A stretch of 64,000 bases of DNA from Streptomyces rimosus (GCF_008704655.1 NZ_CP023688.1:6516001-6580000), one strand, 5' to 3'. Shown: positions 23,528 through 34,220, numbered from the stretch's first letter. Program-made: numbers and translations. The notes: a model not told the origin generated them from the sequence alone.

Positions 23528-25078
23528 ATGCCCGTAGAAGCCGCCCCCGCCCCACCGGCCGCAGCTCTCCCCGCGCAACGCACCGCACAGGGCCCCGTAC
23601 GACGCACCGCACAACCCGCCGCGCTTCCGGGTGCCGCGCCATCCGTTTCCGCGCTCGCGCGGCCGGCCGTCCCGGCGCTCCCCGCGCTGCTGGCGCTGGC
23701 GCTCGGCCTGTGGGGCATCCGGCGGGACGACAGCCTGTGGCGGGACGAGGCGGTGACCTGGCAGGTCGGGCAGCGTTCGGTGGCGGAGATCTGGCACATG
23801 CTCGGCGAGGTGGACGTCGTGCACGGCCTCTACTACGTGCTGATGCACGGCGTGTTCGAGGTCTTCGGCACCGGCCCGGCCGTGCTGCGCATGCCGTCCG
23901 TCCTGGCCGTCGCCCTGGCCGCTGCCGCCACCGCCGCGGCCGGGCGCCGTCTCGCCGGTCCGTGGGCCGGGCTCGCCGCCGGACTGGTGCTCGCGCTGAT
24001 ACCCAACATGCAGCACTACGCGCAGGAGGGACGGGCATACGCCCTGGTCACGGCCGGTGTGGCGGTGGCCACCCAACTCCTCGTGGGTGCGTCGTCCGAC
24101 GCGCGGCGCAGCTGGCCGCGCTGGGCGGCCTACGCCGCCGTCATGCTGACCTCGGCCCTGCTGAACTGGTTCTCGCTGTTCGTCCTGCCCGCGCACGCCG
24201 TCACGGTCCTCGTCGCCCGCCGCCGCGGCGCGCGCCCGCTGGTGGCACCGTGGTCGGTGGCCGCCGCCGTGGTGGTGGCGGGCGCGCTGCCGCTGATCCA
24301 GGCCAGCCGGGCCCAGGCGGGCCAGGTGTCGTGGATCAAACCGGTCGCCGTCTCCACGCTGCTGGGGATCGCCGTGCTGGTGCTCGTGGCGCTGGTGTGT
24401 GCCCGGGTTCCGTACCCGGGGCGCGGGCGCGCGGCCATGTCACCGGCCTCCGTCGGGCTGCCGCTGCTCGTGATCCCGCAGTGCGGCCTGCTGCTGGCAT
24501 CGGTCGTCGTGGAGCCGCTCTACCTCGACCGCTACGTCCTCTACACGAACATCGGCTTCGCCCTGCTCCTCGGCGTCGGCGTAGCCGCTGCCGTCCAGGC
24601 CCTCCCGGTCCGCACCTGGGTGCTGCTCGCGGGCGTCACGGCGCTGGGCTTCGTGGCGCTGCTGCCGGTGGAGACCGGTCTGCGCAAGCCGACGAGCCGG
24701 GCGGACGACGTGCTGCGGGCGGCGCACCGGGTGGCGGCGAGCGCGCGGTCCGGCGACGGCGTGCTGTTCGTACCGGCGGCGCGGCGCGATACGGCGCTGG
24801 TGACGCCGTCGGCCTTCACCGGTCTGGACGACCTCGCGCTGACCCGGGACCCGGTGTCCTCCGGCACCATCAAGGGCGTCGAGGGCAGCCCGGAGCACAT
24901 ACGCGCGGCCATGCTGGCCGAGCACCGCATCGTGGTCGTCACCGACACCCGCCGGGCCGCGCCGCCCGCACCCGCCCGCGAGGCCGAGAAGCTTCGCGTC
25001 CTCGCCCGCCATTTCAAGCTCACCGAACGGACGGACAGCGTCGGGCGGCGGGTGGAGGTGTACGAGAAGGTGCGGTGA
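23528..25078 (+). CDS. GT-C (GT39-like) membrane glycosyltransferase
   Basis: 516 residues. An Ala/Pro-rich N-terminus of about 50 residues is followed by roughly ten membrane helices and an extracytoplasmic C-terminal domain. The first loop has DDSLWRDEAVTW, the acidic WxDE motif of PMT/ArnT-like GT-C enzymes, then VHGLYYVLMHGVFEVFGTGPAVLRMPSVLAVALA and MQHYAQEGRAYAL, characteristic of lipid-linked sugar transferases. VEPLYLDRYVLYTNIGFALLLG lies near residue 330. It likely moves a sugar from a polyprenyl carrier outside the membrane. The donor and acceptor are unknown. The ATG at 23528 lacks a good ribosome-binding site. Confidence 0.82.
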   Translation: MPVEAAPAPPAAALPAQRTAQGPVRRTAQPAALPGAAPSVSALARPAVPALPALLALALGLWGIRRDDSLWRDEAVTWQVGQRSVAEIWHMLGEVDVVHGLYYVLMHGVFEVFGTGPAVLRMPSVLAVALAAAATAAAGRRLAGPWAGLAAGLVLALIPNMQHYAQEGRAYALVTAGVAVATQLLVGASSDARRSWPRWAAYAAVMLTSALLNWFSLFVLPAHAVTVLVARRRGARPLVAPWSVAAAVVVAGALPLIQASRAQAGQVSWIKPVAVSTLLGIAVLVLVALVCARVPYPGRGRAAMSPASVGLPLLVIPQCGLLLASVVVEPLYLDRYVLYTNIGFALLLGVGVAAAVQALPVRTWVLLAGVTALGFVALLPVETGLRKPTSRADDVLRAAHRVAASARSGDGVLFVPAARRDTALVTPSAFTGLDDLALTRDPVSSGTIKGVEGSPEHIRAAMLAEHRIVVVTDTRRAAPPAPAREAEKLRVLARHFKLTERTDSVGRRVEVYEKVR

Positions 25079-25096
25079 TCTGCTGCCTCCCGGGGC

Positions 25097-25756
25097 TCAC
25101 CCTCCGTCGTACGGCACCGGTGCCGCGTCCGGCGGGAAGGTGACGACCAGGTCCGCGCGCTCCCGTCCCGCCGCCACCAGGCGGGCATTGGCCTCGTCCG
25201 AGGCGTGGACGAAACGTTCGGCCTGCGCGCGGGGCTTGCCGAAGCGCTCGTGCCGGTCGACCAGGCGCCGTACCCGTTCCGCGGCGTCCAGCTCCACGTA
25301 CCAGACCTCGTCCAGGCACTCCCTGGCCCGTGCCCACGCGGGGTCGTCGAGCAGCAGGTAGTTGCCCTCGGTCACGACGAGCGGCACGTCGTGGGGGACG
25401 GGGATGCTGCCGGCCACCGGCTCCTCGATGCGGCGGTCGAAGGCCGGGGCGTAGACGACGGTGTCCGGCGCGGGGGAGCGCAGCCGGGCGAGCAGGGCGG
25501 CATACCCGGACGCGTCGAACGTGTCCGGAGCGCCCTTGCGGTCCGTACGCCCCAGGCGGCGCAGCTCCGCCTCGGCGAGGTGGAAGCCGTCCATGGGGAC
25601 GAGCGCCGCCGATCCGGCCAGTTCGGACACCAGATGGGCGGCCAGGGTGGACTTGCCCGCGCCGGGCGGCCCCGTGATGCCGAGCAGGCGGCGGCGGTCC
25701 GGGCCCGCGGTGGCGGCGAGACGCCGGGCACGCGCGATGAGTTGCTGCGGTTCCAT
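25097..25756 (-). CDS. uridine kinase-like nucleoside/sugar kinase (P-loop)
   Basis: 219 residues of the phosphoribulokinase/uridine kinase/pantothenate kinase-like P-loop group. Walker A is ITGPPGAGKST (about 26-36). The base and acceptor region holds PMDGFHLAEAELRRLGRTDRKGAPDTFDASGYAALL, typical of the FrcK/YggC branch. TEGNYLLLDDP (about 128) and the lid RHERFGKPRAQAERFV are also present. The acceptor could be a nucleoside, fructose or pantothenate. It is on the opposite strand to the glycosyltransferase, with which it converges at only 18 bp. Confidence 0.85.
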   Translation of the reverse strand: MEPQQLIARARRLAATAGPDRRRLLGITGPPGAGKSTLAAHLVSELAGSAALVPMDGFHLAEAELRRLGRTDRKGAPDTFDASGYAALLARLRSPAPDTVVYAPAFDRRIEEPVAGSIPVPHDVPLVVTEGNYLLLDDPAWARARECLDEVWYVELDAAERVRRLVDRHERFGKPRAQAERFVHASDEANARLVAAGRERADLVVTFPPDAAPVPYDGG

Positions 25757-25819
25757 GGTCGCGGTTCTGATCCTCCTGGTCCGGGGCCGGTTGCGGCTCG
25801 ACGGCTTGCCGAGACCGAT

Positions 25820-27040
25820 CTACGGGGCGTTGCGTATGCCGTCGACCGGTTGCGCCGCGCCCAGCCGCCACAGCGAGGTCACCTCGGCCGTGCGGGCCGA
25901 GTGCAAGGGGTCGGCGGTGTCGTGGGAGCGGCCGTGACGCGGACGGATGTCCAGCCGGTCCAGCACCGTCAGGCCCGCCGCCTCGAACGCGTCGGTCAGC
26001 TCGGTACGGGAGCGCAGTCCGAGGTGTTCCGCGAGGTCGGACATGATCAGCCAGCCCTCGCCGCCCGGGACCAGGTGCGCGGCCAGGCCGTCCAGGAAGC
26101 CGCGGAGCATCCGGCTGCCCGGGTCGTAGACCGCGTACTCGACGGGGGAGGTGGGCTTCGCGGGGACCCACGGCGGGTTGCAGACGATCAGCGACGCGCG
26201 TCCGGCCGGGAACAGATCGGCCGCCACGACCTCCACGCGGTCGGCCACGCCGAGCCGGGCGACGTTCTCCCGCGCGCAGGCCAGCGCCCGCGGGTCCTGG
26301 TCGGTGGCCACGACGCGGGACACACCGCGCCGCGCCAGCACCGACGCCAGCACGCCGGTACCGGTGCCGATGTCGAACGCCGGGCCCGGGACGGACGGCA
26401 GCGGGGCCTCGGCCACCAGGTCCACGTACTCGCCGCGCACCGGCGAGAAGACGCCGTAATACGGGTGGACGCGGTCACCGCCGAGCGCCGGTATCGCGAC
26501 ACCTTTTCTGCGCCATTCGTACGCGCCGATCACACCGAGCAGTTCGCGCAGCGAGACGAGCTGGGGGAGGGCGGGGTGCGTCCCGGCGGGTGCTGCCGCC
26601 CCGTCGGCCGGGCTCCCAGCGTCGTCCGGACCGTACGCCTGGAGGCACGCCTCCCGTACGTCGGGCGCGCGGCGCAGCACGAGGTCGTATCCGGGCTCCA
26701 GGGACACCAGCAGCATGCCCAGGATGCGGGCGCGTTGGTTCTGCGCGGCCCGGTGCAGGTGGAACGCCTGCGCGGGGTCGGCCGGCGGCCGCTTGCGGGG
26801 CCGGCGGTCGATGCGGCGGGCCAGCGCCGTCAGCAGCTGGCGGGCGTTGTGGAAGTCGCCGCGCCACAGCAGGGCGGTGCCCTCGCAGGCGAGCTTGTAG
26901 GCGTCGTCGGCCTTCGTGCGGTCGTCCGCCACGGCGACGCGGCGGGGCGGCGGCGCGCCGCTCTCGGAACGCCAGCGCGCGGAGCGGGCCGCGCCGGCCT
27001 CGGTCCACGCGACGGACTGCGGGGCCTGAAGTGTGTTCAT
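25820..27040 (-). CDS. SAM-dependent methyltransferase, PrmC/HemK-like
   Basis: 406 residues. The N-terminal half (to about 210) is a helical domain with TPR-like features (KLACEGTALLWRGDFHNARQLLTALARR). The C-terminal half is a class I methyltransferase: motif I FDIGTGTGVLASVLA, motif II ATDQDPRAL, and VCNPPWVP, the NPPW motif of N-methyltransferases acting on planar nitrogen (PrmC, RsmC-like). The target is unknown; protein glutamine or rRNA is possible. The ATG at 27040 has no strong ribosome-binding site. It is separated from the kinase downstream by 63 bp on the same strand. Confidence 0.83.
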   Translation of the reverse strand: MNTLQAPQSVAWTEAGAARSARWRSESGAPPPRRVAVADDRTKADDAYKLACEGTALLWRGDFHNARQLLTALARRIDRRPRKRPPADPAQAFHLHRAAQNQRARILGMLLVSLEPGYDLVLRRAPDVREACLQAYGPDDAGSPADGAAAPAGTHPALPQLVSLRELLGVIGAYEWRRKGVAIPALGGDRVHPYYGVFSPVRGEYVDLVAEAPLPSVPGPAFDIGTGTGVLASVLARRGVSRVVATDQDPRALACARENVARLGVADRVEVVAADLFPAGRASLIVCNPPWVPAKPTSPVEYAVYDPGSRMLRGFLDGLAAHLVPGGEGWLIMSDLAEHLGLRSRTELTDAFEAAGLTVLDRLDIRPRHGRSHDTADPLHSARTAEVTSLWRLGAAQPVDGIRNAP

Positions 27041-27187
27041 TGCGTCCCAGGTAAGGGGCTGAGAAGTGACGTTCGACTCTACTCCGTGTCCGGCGGGGAC
27101 CTTCGTCCCCTGTCGCCGGGGCCGCGCGGGGTAGGAGTATGGAAATAGTTGGGCATAGCACACGCTGTTGGTCGTATGGAGGCGTAC

Positions 27188-28174
27188 ATGGACACCCTGC
27201 CGGTCATCGTCGCGGTGGACGGATCCCCCGACAGCGAACGGGCCCTGCGCTGGGCGATCGAGGCGGCCCGGCTGCGCTCCGCGCCGCTCCAGATCGTGCA
27301 CGTCTGGCCGTACGTCACCACGGAGGGCCGCGCGGCGGCCGAATCCGGCATCGGCGACCCGGTCCTGGACGAACTGCGCAAGAAGCTGGACGGGCAGGCC
27401 GGCACGGCCGGGCTGCCGGGCGTCGAATTCCGCAGCCTCAGCGGGCTCACCGACACGCTGCTGCCCGCCCTCGGTGCCGAGGCGCAGCTGCTCGTGCTCG
27501 GCTCGCGCGGGCGCGGCGGCTTCGCCAGCCTGCTGCTCGGTTCGAACGGCATGGCCTGCGCGGCGCACTCGGAAGGGCCCGTCGTGGTGGTCCCCCGCCC
27601 GGACCGCGGCGACGCGGAACGGGGCCCGGACGGCGAGCTGGTCCGCCCCACCCCGTCGCAGGTCACGCTGGGCGTGGACGCCTCTTCCGACGAGCCCGGC
27701 GCGATCGGCTTCGCCTTCGCCGAGGCGAGCCGCCGCGACGCGCGCCTGTTGGTGGTCTCCGGCTTCTCCTGGCCGATGATGACCCCGCCGTCGTTCGAGT
27801 ACATCGCGGCCTATGACGGCACCCAGCAGGAGTACGAGAACGCGCTGGCCGAACAGCTGACGCGGACGCTCGCCCCGCACCGCGAACGGCACCCCGAGGT
27901 GCCGGTGACGGTCGAACTGCGCAACGCGGACGCGGCCGGACAACTCGTCGAGGCGTCCAAGGCCAGCGATCTGGTCGTGGTCGCCCGACACCGCAGGCGC
28001 CTGCCCATCGGCCGTCGGCTCGGCTCGGTCGCCCACGCCGTACTGCTGCACGCGGTCTGCCCGATCGCGGTCGTACCGGAGGAGCCGGAGCGGGCCGGGG
28101 AGCCGGAGCAGGTCGGGGAGCCGGAGCGGACCGGTGAGCCCGACGGGGCGGCGGAAGACCAGTCGGGCCAGTAG
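27188..28174 (+). CDS. tandem-domain universal stress protein
   Basis: 328 residues with two UspA domains. Domain 1 (about 1-145) starts PVIVAVDGSPDSERALRWA and has the ATP-binding signature GSRGRGGFASLLLGSNG. Domain 2 (about 155-300) starts VTLGVDASSDEPGAIGFAF and ends ARHRRRLPIGRRLGSVAHAVLLHAVCPIAVV, a weaker version of the signature. The last 25 residues repeat a GEPE unit (RAGEPEQVGEPERTGEP). The ATG at 27188 follows GGAGG by five bases. Such proteins act in dormancy or stress adaptation; the trigger is unknown here. Confidence 0.88.
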   Translation: MDTLPVIVAVDGSPDSERALRWAIEAARLRSAPLQIVHVWPYVTTEGRAAAESGIGDPVLDELRKKLDGQAGTAGLPGVEFRSLSGLTDTLLPALGAEAQLLVLGSRGRGGFASLLLGSNGMACAAHSEGPVVVVPRPDRGDAERGPDGELVRPTPSQVTLGVDASSDEPGAIGFAFAEASRRDARLLVVSGFSWPMMTPPSFEYIAAYDGTQQEYENALAEQLTRTLAPHRERHPEVPVTVELRNADAAGQLVEASKASDLVVVARHRRRLPIGRRLGSVAHAVLLHAVCPIAVVPEEPERAGEPEQVGEPERTGEPDGAAEDQSGQ

Positions 28175-28211
28175 GGCGAGGGTGAGCAACGGGCCGAGGA
28201 AGGGCAAGCGG

Positions 28212-28228
28212 CCGGGGCGTGGCCCCGG
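28212..28228. terminator. short hairpin between convergent genes
   Basis: CCGGGGC/GCCCCGG with loop GTG, between the universal stress protein and acetyltransferase 3' ends. It is only 7 bp but well placed. Confidence 0.45.
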
Positions 28229-28236
28229 AAGGGGCG

Positions 28237-28773
28237 TCAGCCGATGCCGAATGCCTCCGCGTAGCGCACCGTGCCGCGCGGGGGTGTGCCGCCGTCCAGG
28301 GGCAGGGCCAGGAATGCTTCGTCCGGCCACTTCTGGGGCGGCAGGATGCCGAAGCGGGAGGCGGGGCCGAAGCCGAATCTGGGGTAGTACGACGGATGGC
28401 CCAGCACGATGGCCGTCCGCTCGCCGGCGGCACGGGCCGCGTCCAGCACCGCCCGGGTGACGGCGCTGCCCGCGCCCTGCTTCTGGTACTCGGGCAGCAC
28501 GGCGCAGGGCGCCAGCGCGACGGCCGGTTCGCCGGCTATGTGGCAGCGGGTGAGCAGGGCGTACGCGGCGACGGGCGCGGGCGCCGGGCCAGAACCCGCG
28601 GGCCCGGCGGCGGGCTCGGCCACGTACGAGAAGCCGGGCAGCCAGGCCGCCGGGTCACGCCGCAGCGCGTCGACGAGGTCGGCCTCGCCGGAGGTCTCGA
28701 AGGCGGCGAGGTTGACCCGGCGGACGGCCGGGATGTCCTCGGAAGTCTCGGGACGGCACTGCCAGATGTTCAT
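28237..28773 (-). CDS. GNAT family N-acetyltransferase (YhbS-like)
   Basis: 178 residues. The GNAT core is complete: IRPE-like start (QCRPETSEDIPAVRRVNLAAF), beta 4 with ALAPCAVLPEYQKQGAGSAVTRAVLDAA, where QKQGAG is the acetyl-CoA pyrophosphate loop, and VLGHPSYYPRFGFGPASRFGI, typical of YhbS-type members. The acceptor substrate is unknown. It starts at ATG 28773 (MNIWQC). It is a single gene, convergent with the universal stress protein. Confidence 0.87.
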   Translation of the reverse strand: MNIWQCRPETSEDIPAVRRVNLAAFETSGEADLVDALRRDPAAWLPGFSYVAEPAAGPAGSGPAPAPVAAYALLTRCHIAGEPAVALAPCAVLPEYQKQGAGSAVTRAVLDAARAAGERTAIVLGHPSYYPRFGFGPASRFGILPPQKWPDEAFLALPLDGGTPPRGTVRYAEAFGIG

Positions 28774-28975
28774 GCCGTCATGGTCGCACCGGGGTCTGAC
28801 AACCAGCCCCGGGTTTCCCCGCGCCGCGGGCCACCCCGGCTCCGATCAGCTTGTTTCCCCGCGCTTCAACCGACCAGTCCACTTCACCCCGCCCCTCCGT
28901 GTTCTGGGCGGAATCCGGTCGGCCGGTTCGTGGCCGGTCCCCGTCGCACCGTGCGCGGTCCCGGCGAGACGCAGG

Positions 28976-29635
28976 TCAGTCGGTACCCGTCGCGGCGAAC
29001 GCCGCCGCCCGGCGCTCGGGCCGCCGCATCAGGAAGACCGCCGCCGACCCCGCCGCGAACAGCGCGAACACCGAGACGGCGGCGCTGATCCACGACGCGC
29101 CCAGCCACTGGCCGCCCACATAGCCCAGGGCCACTCCGTACGCGGCCCAGGCCAGCCCGGCCAGCGCGGACCACGGCAGGAACTCCCGGGCCGTACGGTG
29201 CGCGACGCCCGCGCCCAGGCTGACCACCGAGCGTCCGGCGGGCGCGAAGCGGGCCAGTACGACGATGCCGCCGCCGCCCCGGGTCAGGGCCGCGCCGAGG
29301 CGCTCCTGGGCCGCGGTCAGGCGGCGGGAGCGGGCGATGGCGCGGTCGAAGCGGTCGCCGCCGCGCCAGGCGAGCCGGTAGGCGACCAGGTCGCCGAGGA
29401 CCGAGGCGGTCGCGGCGCACAGCACCAGGGCCAGCATCTCGGCGATGTGCACGTCGCCGCGCACCGTGCCGGAGACGGCGCCGGCCGCGGTGCCGGTGCC
29501 CGCCGCCGTGGTGGCCGCGGTGATCACCAGGACGCCGCTGGGCAGGATCGGCACGAAGACGTCGAGGAGTACGGAGAGACCGACGATCGCGTAGACCCAA
29601 GGGGTGTCGCTCAACGACCCCAGGCTTTCCAACAA
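28976..29635 (-). CDS. DedA family membrane protein
   Basis: 219 residues with about five hydrophobic stretches. It contains the DedA/SNARE-associated domain pattern: WVYAIVGLSVLLDVFVPILPSGVLVITAAT near the N-terminus and VVLARFAPAGRSVVSLGAGVAHRTAREFLPWSALAGLAWAAYGVALGYVGG later. DedA proteins are now thought to be phospholipid (undecaprenyl-phosphate) scramblases or flippases. The start is a TTG at 29635, chosen because GGGAGAAGGA sits just before it and no ATG or GTG fits; the longer frame is non-coding in appearance. Confidence 0.82.
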   Translation of the reverse strand: MLESLGSLSDTPWVYAIVGLSVLLDVFVPILPSGVLVITAATTAAGTGTAAGAVSGTVRGDVHIAEMLALVLCAATASVLGDLVAYRLAWRGGDRFDRAIARSRRLTAAQERLGAALTRGGGGIVVLARFAPAGRSVVSLGAGVAHRTAREFLPWSALAGLAWAAYGVALGYVGGQWLGASWISAAVSVFALFAAGSAAVFLMRRPERRAAAFAATGTD

Positions 29636-29930
29636 CGTCCTTCTCCCGTCCGGACCCCTGGCCGCGACGTCGCATCGGCGGCTGGGGCGGCTGTACCGCC
29701 ATACAGCGTACGCCTGGCGCGCGCACGGTGACGTTCCGGGGCGCACGGTGTTGTTGGGTTCACATCCGCCGTAACCGGCCCGGAACCGTCCCCGCGACGG
29801 CCGTCACCCGTCTGCTGCGGCCGTGGCGCAAAAGAGCGCGGCTTAGGGAACGTTATATGCCGAAATGCGCGCTCTGTGATCGCGTGAACAGGATGCTCCG
29901 GAGCGGAACGGCACACGAATGGAGACATGG

Positions 29931-30701
29931 ATGCAGACGTTGAGGGAGTCATCGACGAGGGGGTCATCGACGACGCCGGGGAGCGCGGCCGAACCGGCCG
30001 CCGACGAGGGGCGGGCCGGGGGCGGCGCGGCGCGGGTGCGGACGACCACCAGGGCGGCGGGCGCCTGCGCGGCGGTCCTCGCCACGGCGGGCGCGCTCCT
30101 GCTCGCCCCGGCGGCCATGGCGGCGGACGACGACAAGGTCCAGAAGAACACCGTCGACCCGCAGTACTCCGTGGCGATCGCCGCGCAGTTCGCGCGGCCG
30201 AACGCGCAGATGCTGAGCAGCGCGCTCACCTACGACCCCAAGCTGGTGCCCGTCGGGTCCCACGTCACGGTCAGCGAGCGCTCCGACAGCAAGCAGACCC
30301 GGGTCGGCCTGCGGGTTACCGACCTGCCGGCGAACCGCACGTACGGGGCGCACGTCCACACCGGCGCCTGCGGTGTCCGCCCCACGGACGCGGGCGTGCA
30401 CTACCAGCACCGCAAGGACCCGCGTTCGCCGTCCGTCGACCCGGCCTACGCCAACCCGAAGAACGAGGTCTGGCTGGACTTCACGACCAACGCGAACGGC
30501 GAGGGCTCGGCCGAGTCCCGGCATGCCTGGAGCTTCCGGCCCGGCGAGGCGCGGTCGGTGGCGATCCACGAGCGGCGCACCGCGACCGGGCCCGGAGTGG
30601 CGGGGACCGCCGGCCGGGTGGTGGCGTGCTACAGCGTGCCGTTCAACAACTCCAAGGAGGCCGGGAAGGCCGTCGCGGGCGTGCTGTCGAAGATCTTCTG
30701 A
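29931..30701 (+). CDS. secreted SodC-like (Cu/Zn superoxide dismutase family) protein
   Basis: 256 residues with a long, Thr/Arg-rich n-region, a hydrophobic signal (about 45-68) ending AMA, and a superoxide dismutase-like beta-barrel. The copper ligands are recognisable: AHVHTGACG (about 142), the following His in GVHYQHRKDP and the late His in VAIHERR. The zinc-loop His/Asp set of SodC is replaced by DPRSPSVDPAYANPKNEVWLDF. It may therefore bind copper without zinc. GGAGA lies before the ATG at 29931. A paralogue is encoded at 46.3 kb. Activity as a dismutase is not certain. Confidence 0.78.
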   Translation: MQTLRESSTRGSSTTPGSAAEPAADEGRAGGGAARVRTTTRAAGACAAVLATAGALLLAPAAMAADDDKVQKNTVDPQYSVAIAAQFARPNAQMLSSALTYDPKLVPVGSHVTVSERSDSKQTRVGLRVTDLPANRTYGAHVHTGACGVRPTDAGVHYQHRKDPRSPSVDPAYANPKNEVWLDFTTNANGEGSAESRHAWSFRPGEARSVAIHERRTATGPGVAGTAGRVVACYSVPFNNSKEAGKAVAGVLSKIF

Positions 30702-30716
30702 CTGCGGCCGTGCGGA

Positions 30717-30757
30717 AGAGCGGCGGCCCCCGGAAGAACTCCGGAGGCCGCCGCTCT
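30717..30757 (+). terminator. hairpin terminator
   Basis: Perfect 12-bp inverted repeat AGAGCGGCGGCC/GGCCGCCGCTCT between the SodC-like gene and the convergent DoxX gene. Confidence 0.75.
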
Positions 30758-30792
30758 CGCCGTCTCGCGGCCCGGCGGCCGCGGCGCTGCCG

Positions 30793-31266
30793 TCAGACGG
30801 CGCTCGGCTCGCGCGGGGTGCCCGCGCCGGCCTCCGCCGGGCGCCGGGCGCCGAAGAACAGGCGGTCCAGCGACCAGACGCCGGGACCGGTGAAGACGAG
30901 CAGCAGGAACGCCCAGCAGAACAGCGCGGACAGCTCGCCGCCGTTCTGGAGCGGCCACAGCGCCGTGCCGGCGTGCGCCGAGAAGTACGCGTACGCCATC
31001 GAGCCGGAGCTGATGAAGGCGGCGCTGCGGGTGCCGAGGCCGACCATCACCAGGACGCCGCCGACGAGCTGGATGACGGCCGCGTACCAGCCGGGCCAGC
31101 TGCCCGCGGGCACGGTCAGCCCCTTGCCCATCGCGCCGCCGAGGACGCCGAACAGCGAGGACGCGCCATGGCAGGCGAAGAGCAGCCCCACGACGATGCG
31201 GAACAGGGACAGGACGTGCGGCCTGAATCGTTCGGTGAACTCGGTCACCGGAGACTGAGCGGACAT
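30793..31266 (-). CDS. DoxX family membrane protein (second copy)
   Basis: 157 residues with four membrane helices: LSLFRIVVGLLFACHGASSLFG, AAVIQLVGGVLVMVGLGT, FISSGSMAYAYFSAHAG, and ALFCWAFLLLVFTGPGVWSLDRLFF. HxxxxxLFG in the first helix and GPG before the last are typical of the DoxX/YqjF branch. The ATG at 31266 is preceded by AGGAGTTCCACC. It is distant in sequence from the DoxX protein at 6.4 kb but shares a similar ACTTG..CAAGT palindrome upstream. Confidence 0.87.
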   Translation of the reverse strand: MSAQSPVTEFTERFRPHVLSLFRIVVGLLFACHGASSLFGVLGGAMGKGLTVPAGSWPGWYAAVIQLVGGVLVMVGLGTRSAAFISSGSMAYAYFSAHAGTALWPLQNGGELSALFCWAFLLLVFTGPGVWSLDRLFFGARRPAEAGAGTPREPSAV

Positions 31267-31332
31267 GGTGGAACTCCTGCGGTTTCGGGGACGGGAACCG
31301 ACAAGGTGACAGGTTAGGGAGACCTAATAGGT

Positions 31333-31342
31333 ACTTGCAAGT
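31333..31342. promoter_or_regulatory. putative HxlR/MarR-type operator
   Basis: ACTTGCAAGT, a perfect 10-bp palindrome in an AT-rich patch (CCTAATAGGTACTTGCAAGT) about 67 bp upstream of the DoxX start. It matches the outer halves of the palindrome before the other DoxX gene. Confidence 0.5.
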
Positions 31343-31444
31343 TCAACATCTGGCCATATCCGGCCGTTGGCTGAAAGTGGTCATGGCGCGAAGTGCCGCC
31401 CGTACGGCCGCAGTCACGCCGGAATCCCGGCCTCCGGAGCGCGA

Positions 31445-33115
<1,671 letters not shown>

Positions 33116-33190
33116 CGGCGATCCTCCCCCGCACGGGGCCGGTGCCCGTACGTATGTGCTCAGAGAATAGGAGCCGGCCACAGGGCGAGG

Positions 33191-33232
33191 GGACGGCTCC
33201 GGCCTCCTCATCGGAGAAAGACGGAGCCGTCC
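33191..33232 (-). terminator. hairpin terminator of the secreted nuclease gene
   Basis: An 11-bp inverted repeat, GGACGGCTCCG with CGGAGCCGTCC, around a 20-base loop, about 110 bp past the stop of the nuclease gene and before the PhoD-like gene. Confidence 0.55.
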
Positions 33233-33344
33233 GGTCGTACGGTTGCGCCACTCGGTCGCAGGACGGTCAGGAGTGATCAAACGCCCGCCGGGCCGCCGTC
33301 CCGCCCGGCGACGGCGGTGGCGGCACTCATGGCAACGGCGGTGC

Positions 33345-33989
33345 TCAGCAGCGGTCCAGGATCTTCTTCAGCGCCGCCTTCTCGGTCTTGTCGGCCGTCA
33401 GCCCGTACACATGCTTCACCGACACCCACATCCGCGCGTACGTGCAGTGGTACGAGGTCTTCGGCGGCAGCCACTTGGCCGGGTCCTTGTCGCCCTTGGC
33501 CTGGTTCACGTTGTCGGTGACGGCGATCAGCTGCGAGTGGGTGAGGTCGTTGGCCAGCTGCTCGCGGCGCGCGGTGGTCCACTGCCGGGCCCCGGACCTC
33601 CACGCCTCCGCCAGCGGCACGACGTGGTCGATGTCCACGTCCGACGCCTTGGTCCACACGCCGTCGTCGTAGGCCGACTTCCAGGTGCCGCTGGTGGCCG
33701 CGCACTTGCCGTCGGTCTGTACGTTCTCGCCGTCCCGCTTGAGCACGACCTCGCGCGTGTTGCAGTTGTTGCCCTGGTCGGACCAGTGCGGGAACTTGCC
33801 GCGGCTGTAGCCGTCCAGCGTTCCCTCGGCCTGCTCCGTGAGCTGGGCGAGGTACGTACGCGCCGTCGCGGTGTCCGGCGGGGTGGGCGGTGCCGCCTGG
33901 GCGGGCTGGGTGCCGAGCACCAGCGTGCAGACGAGTGCGGCGGCCGACCCGGCGGCGACCGTGACACGACGCGCGTAGACCTTGGGCAT
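33345..33989 (-). CDS. secreted HNH-type nuclease (DUF1524)
   Basis: 214 residues. A signal peptide (RRVTVAAGSAAALVCTLVLG, cleavage at AQA-A near residue 32) implies secretion. The nuclease core has DVDIDHVVPLAEAW (about 117-130), a DHxxP HNH motif, then LTHSQLIAVTDNVNQAKGDKDPAKWLPP with the conserved N and K residues. Four Cys residues (NNCNTRE, GKCAAT, YHCTYAR, the final C) could form disulfides. Proteins of this type are abundant in Streptomyces and are thought to act as extracellular DNases. AGGGAGT precedes the ATG at 33989. Confidence 0.87.
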   Translation of the reverse strand: MPKVYARRVTVAAGSAAALVCTLVLGTQPAQAAPPTPPDTATARTYLAQLTEQAEGTLDGYSRGKFPHWSDQGNNCNTREVVLKRDGENVQTDGKCAATSGTWKSAYDDGVWTKASDVDIDHVVPLAEAWRSGARQWTTARREQLANDLTHSQLIAVTDNVNQAKGDKDPAKWLPPKTSYHCTYARMWVSVKHVYGLTADKTEKAALKKILDRC

Positions 33990-34112
33990 CGGAACTCCCT
34001 TGCTGTGGGGGGAAGTTGACGTGCGGGACGGGCCCCATGGTGATGCCGTGGGGTTACCAGGGGGCGGTCCTCAGGTAACAGAGTGGCGACATGCTCACGT
34101 CACTTCAAGGGG

Positions 34113-34127
34113 TTGACATGACGTCAT
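34113..34127 (+). promoter_or_regulatory. -35-like TTGACA overlapping a palindrome
   Basis: TTGACATGACGTCAT contains TTGACA and the perfect palindrome ATGACGTCAT (34118-34127) in a short AT-rich patch about 95 bp before the FetB-type gene. A promoter with an overlapping regulator site is possible; no matching -10 was fixed. Confidence 0.35.
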
Positions 34128-34220
34128 CTTCCCCCGGCGGGCCGGGGTGTGGCCCGCGCGGGCGCGTGCGCCCCTCGGCAACGGGCCCCGCCGGCGGGTG
34201 GCCGGGCCTACAGTGATCGC

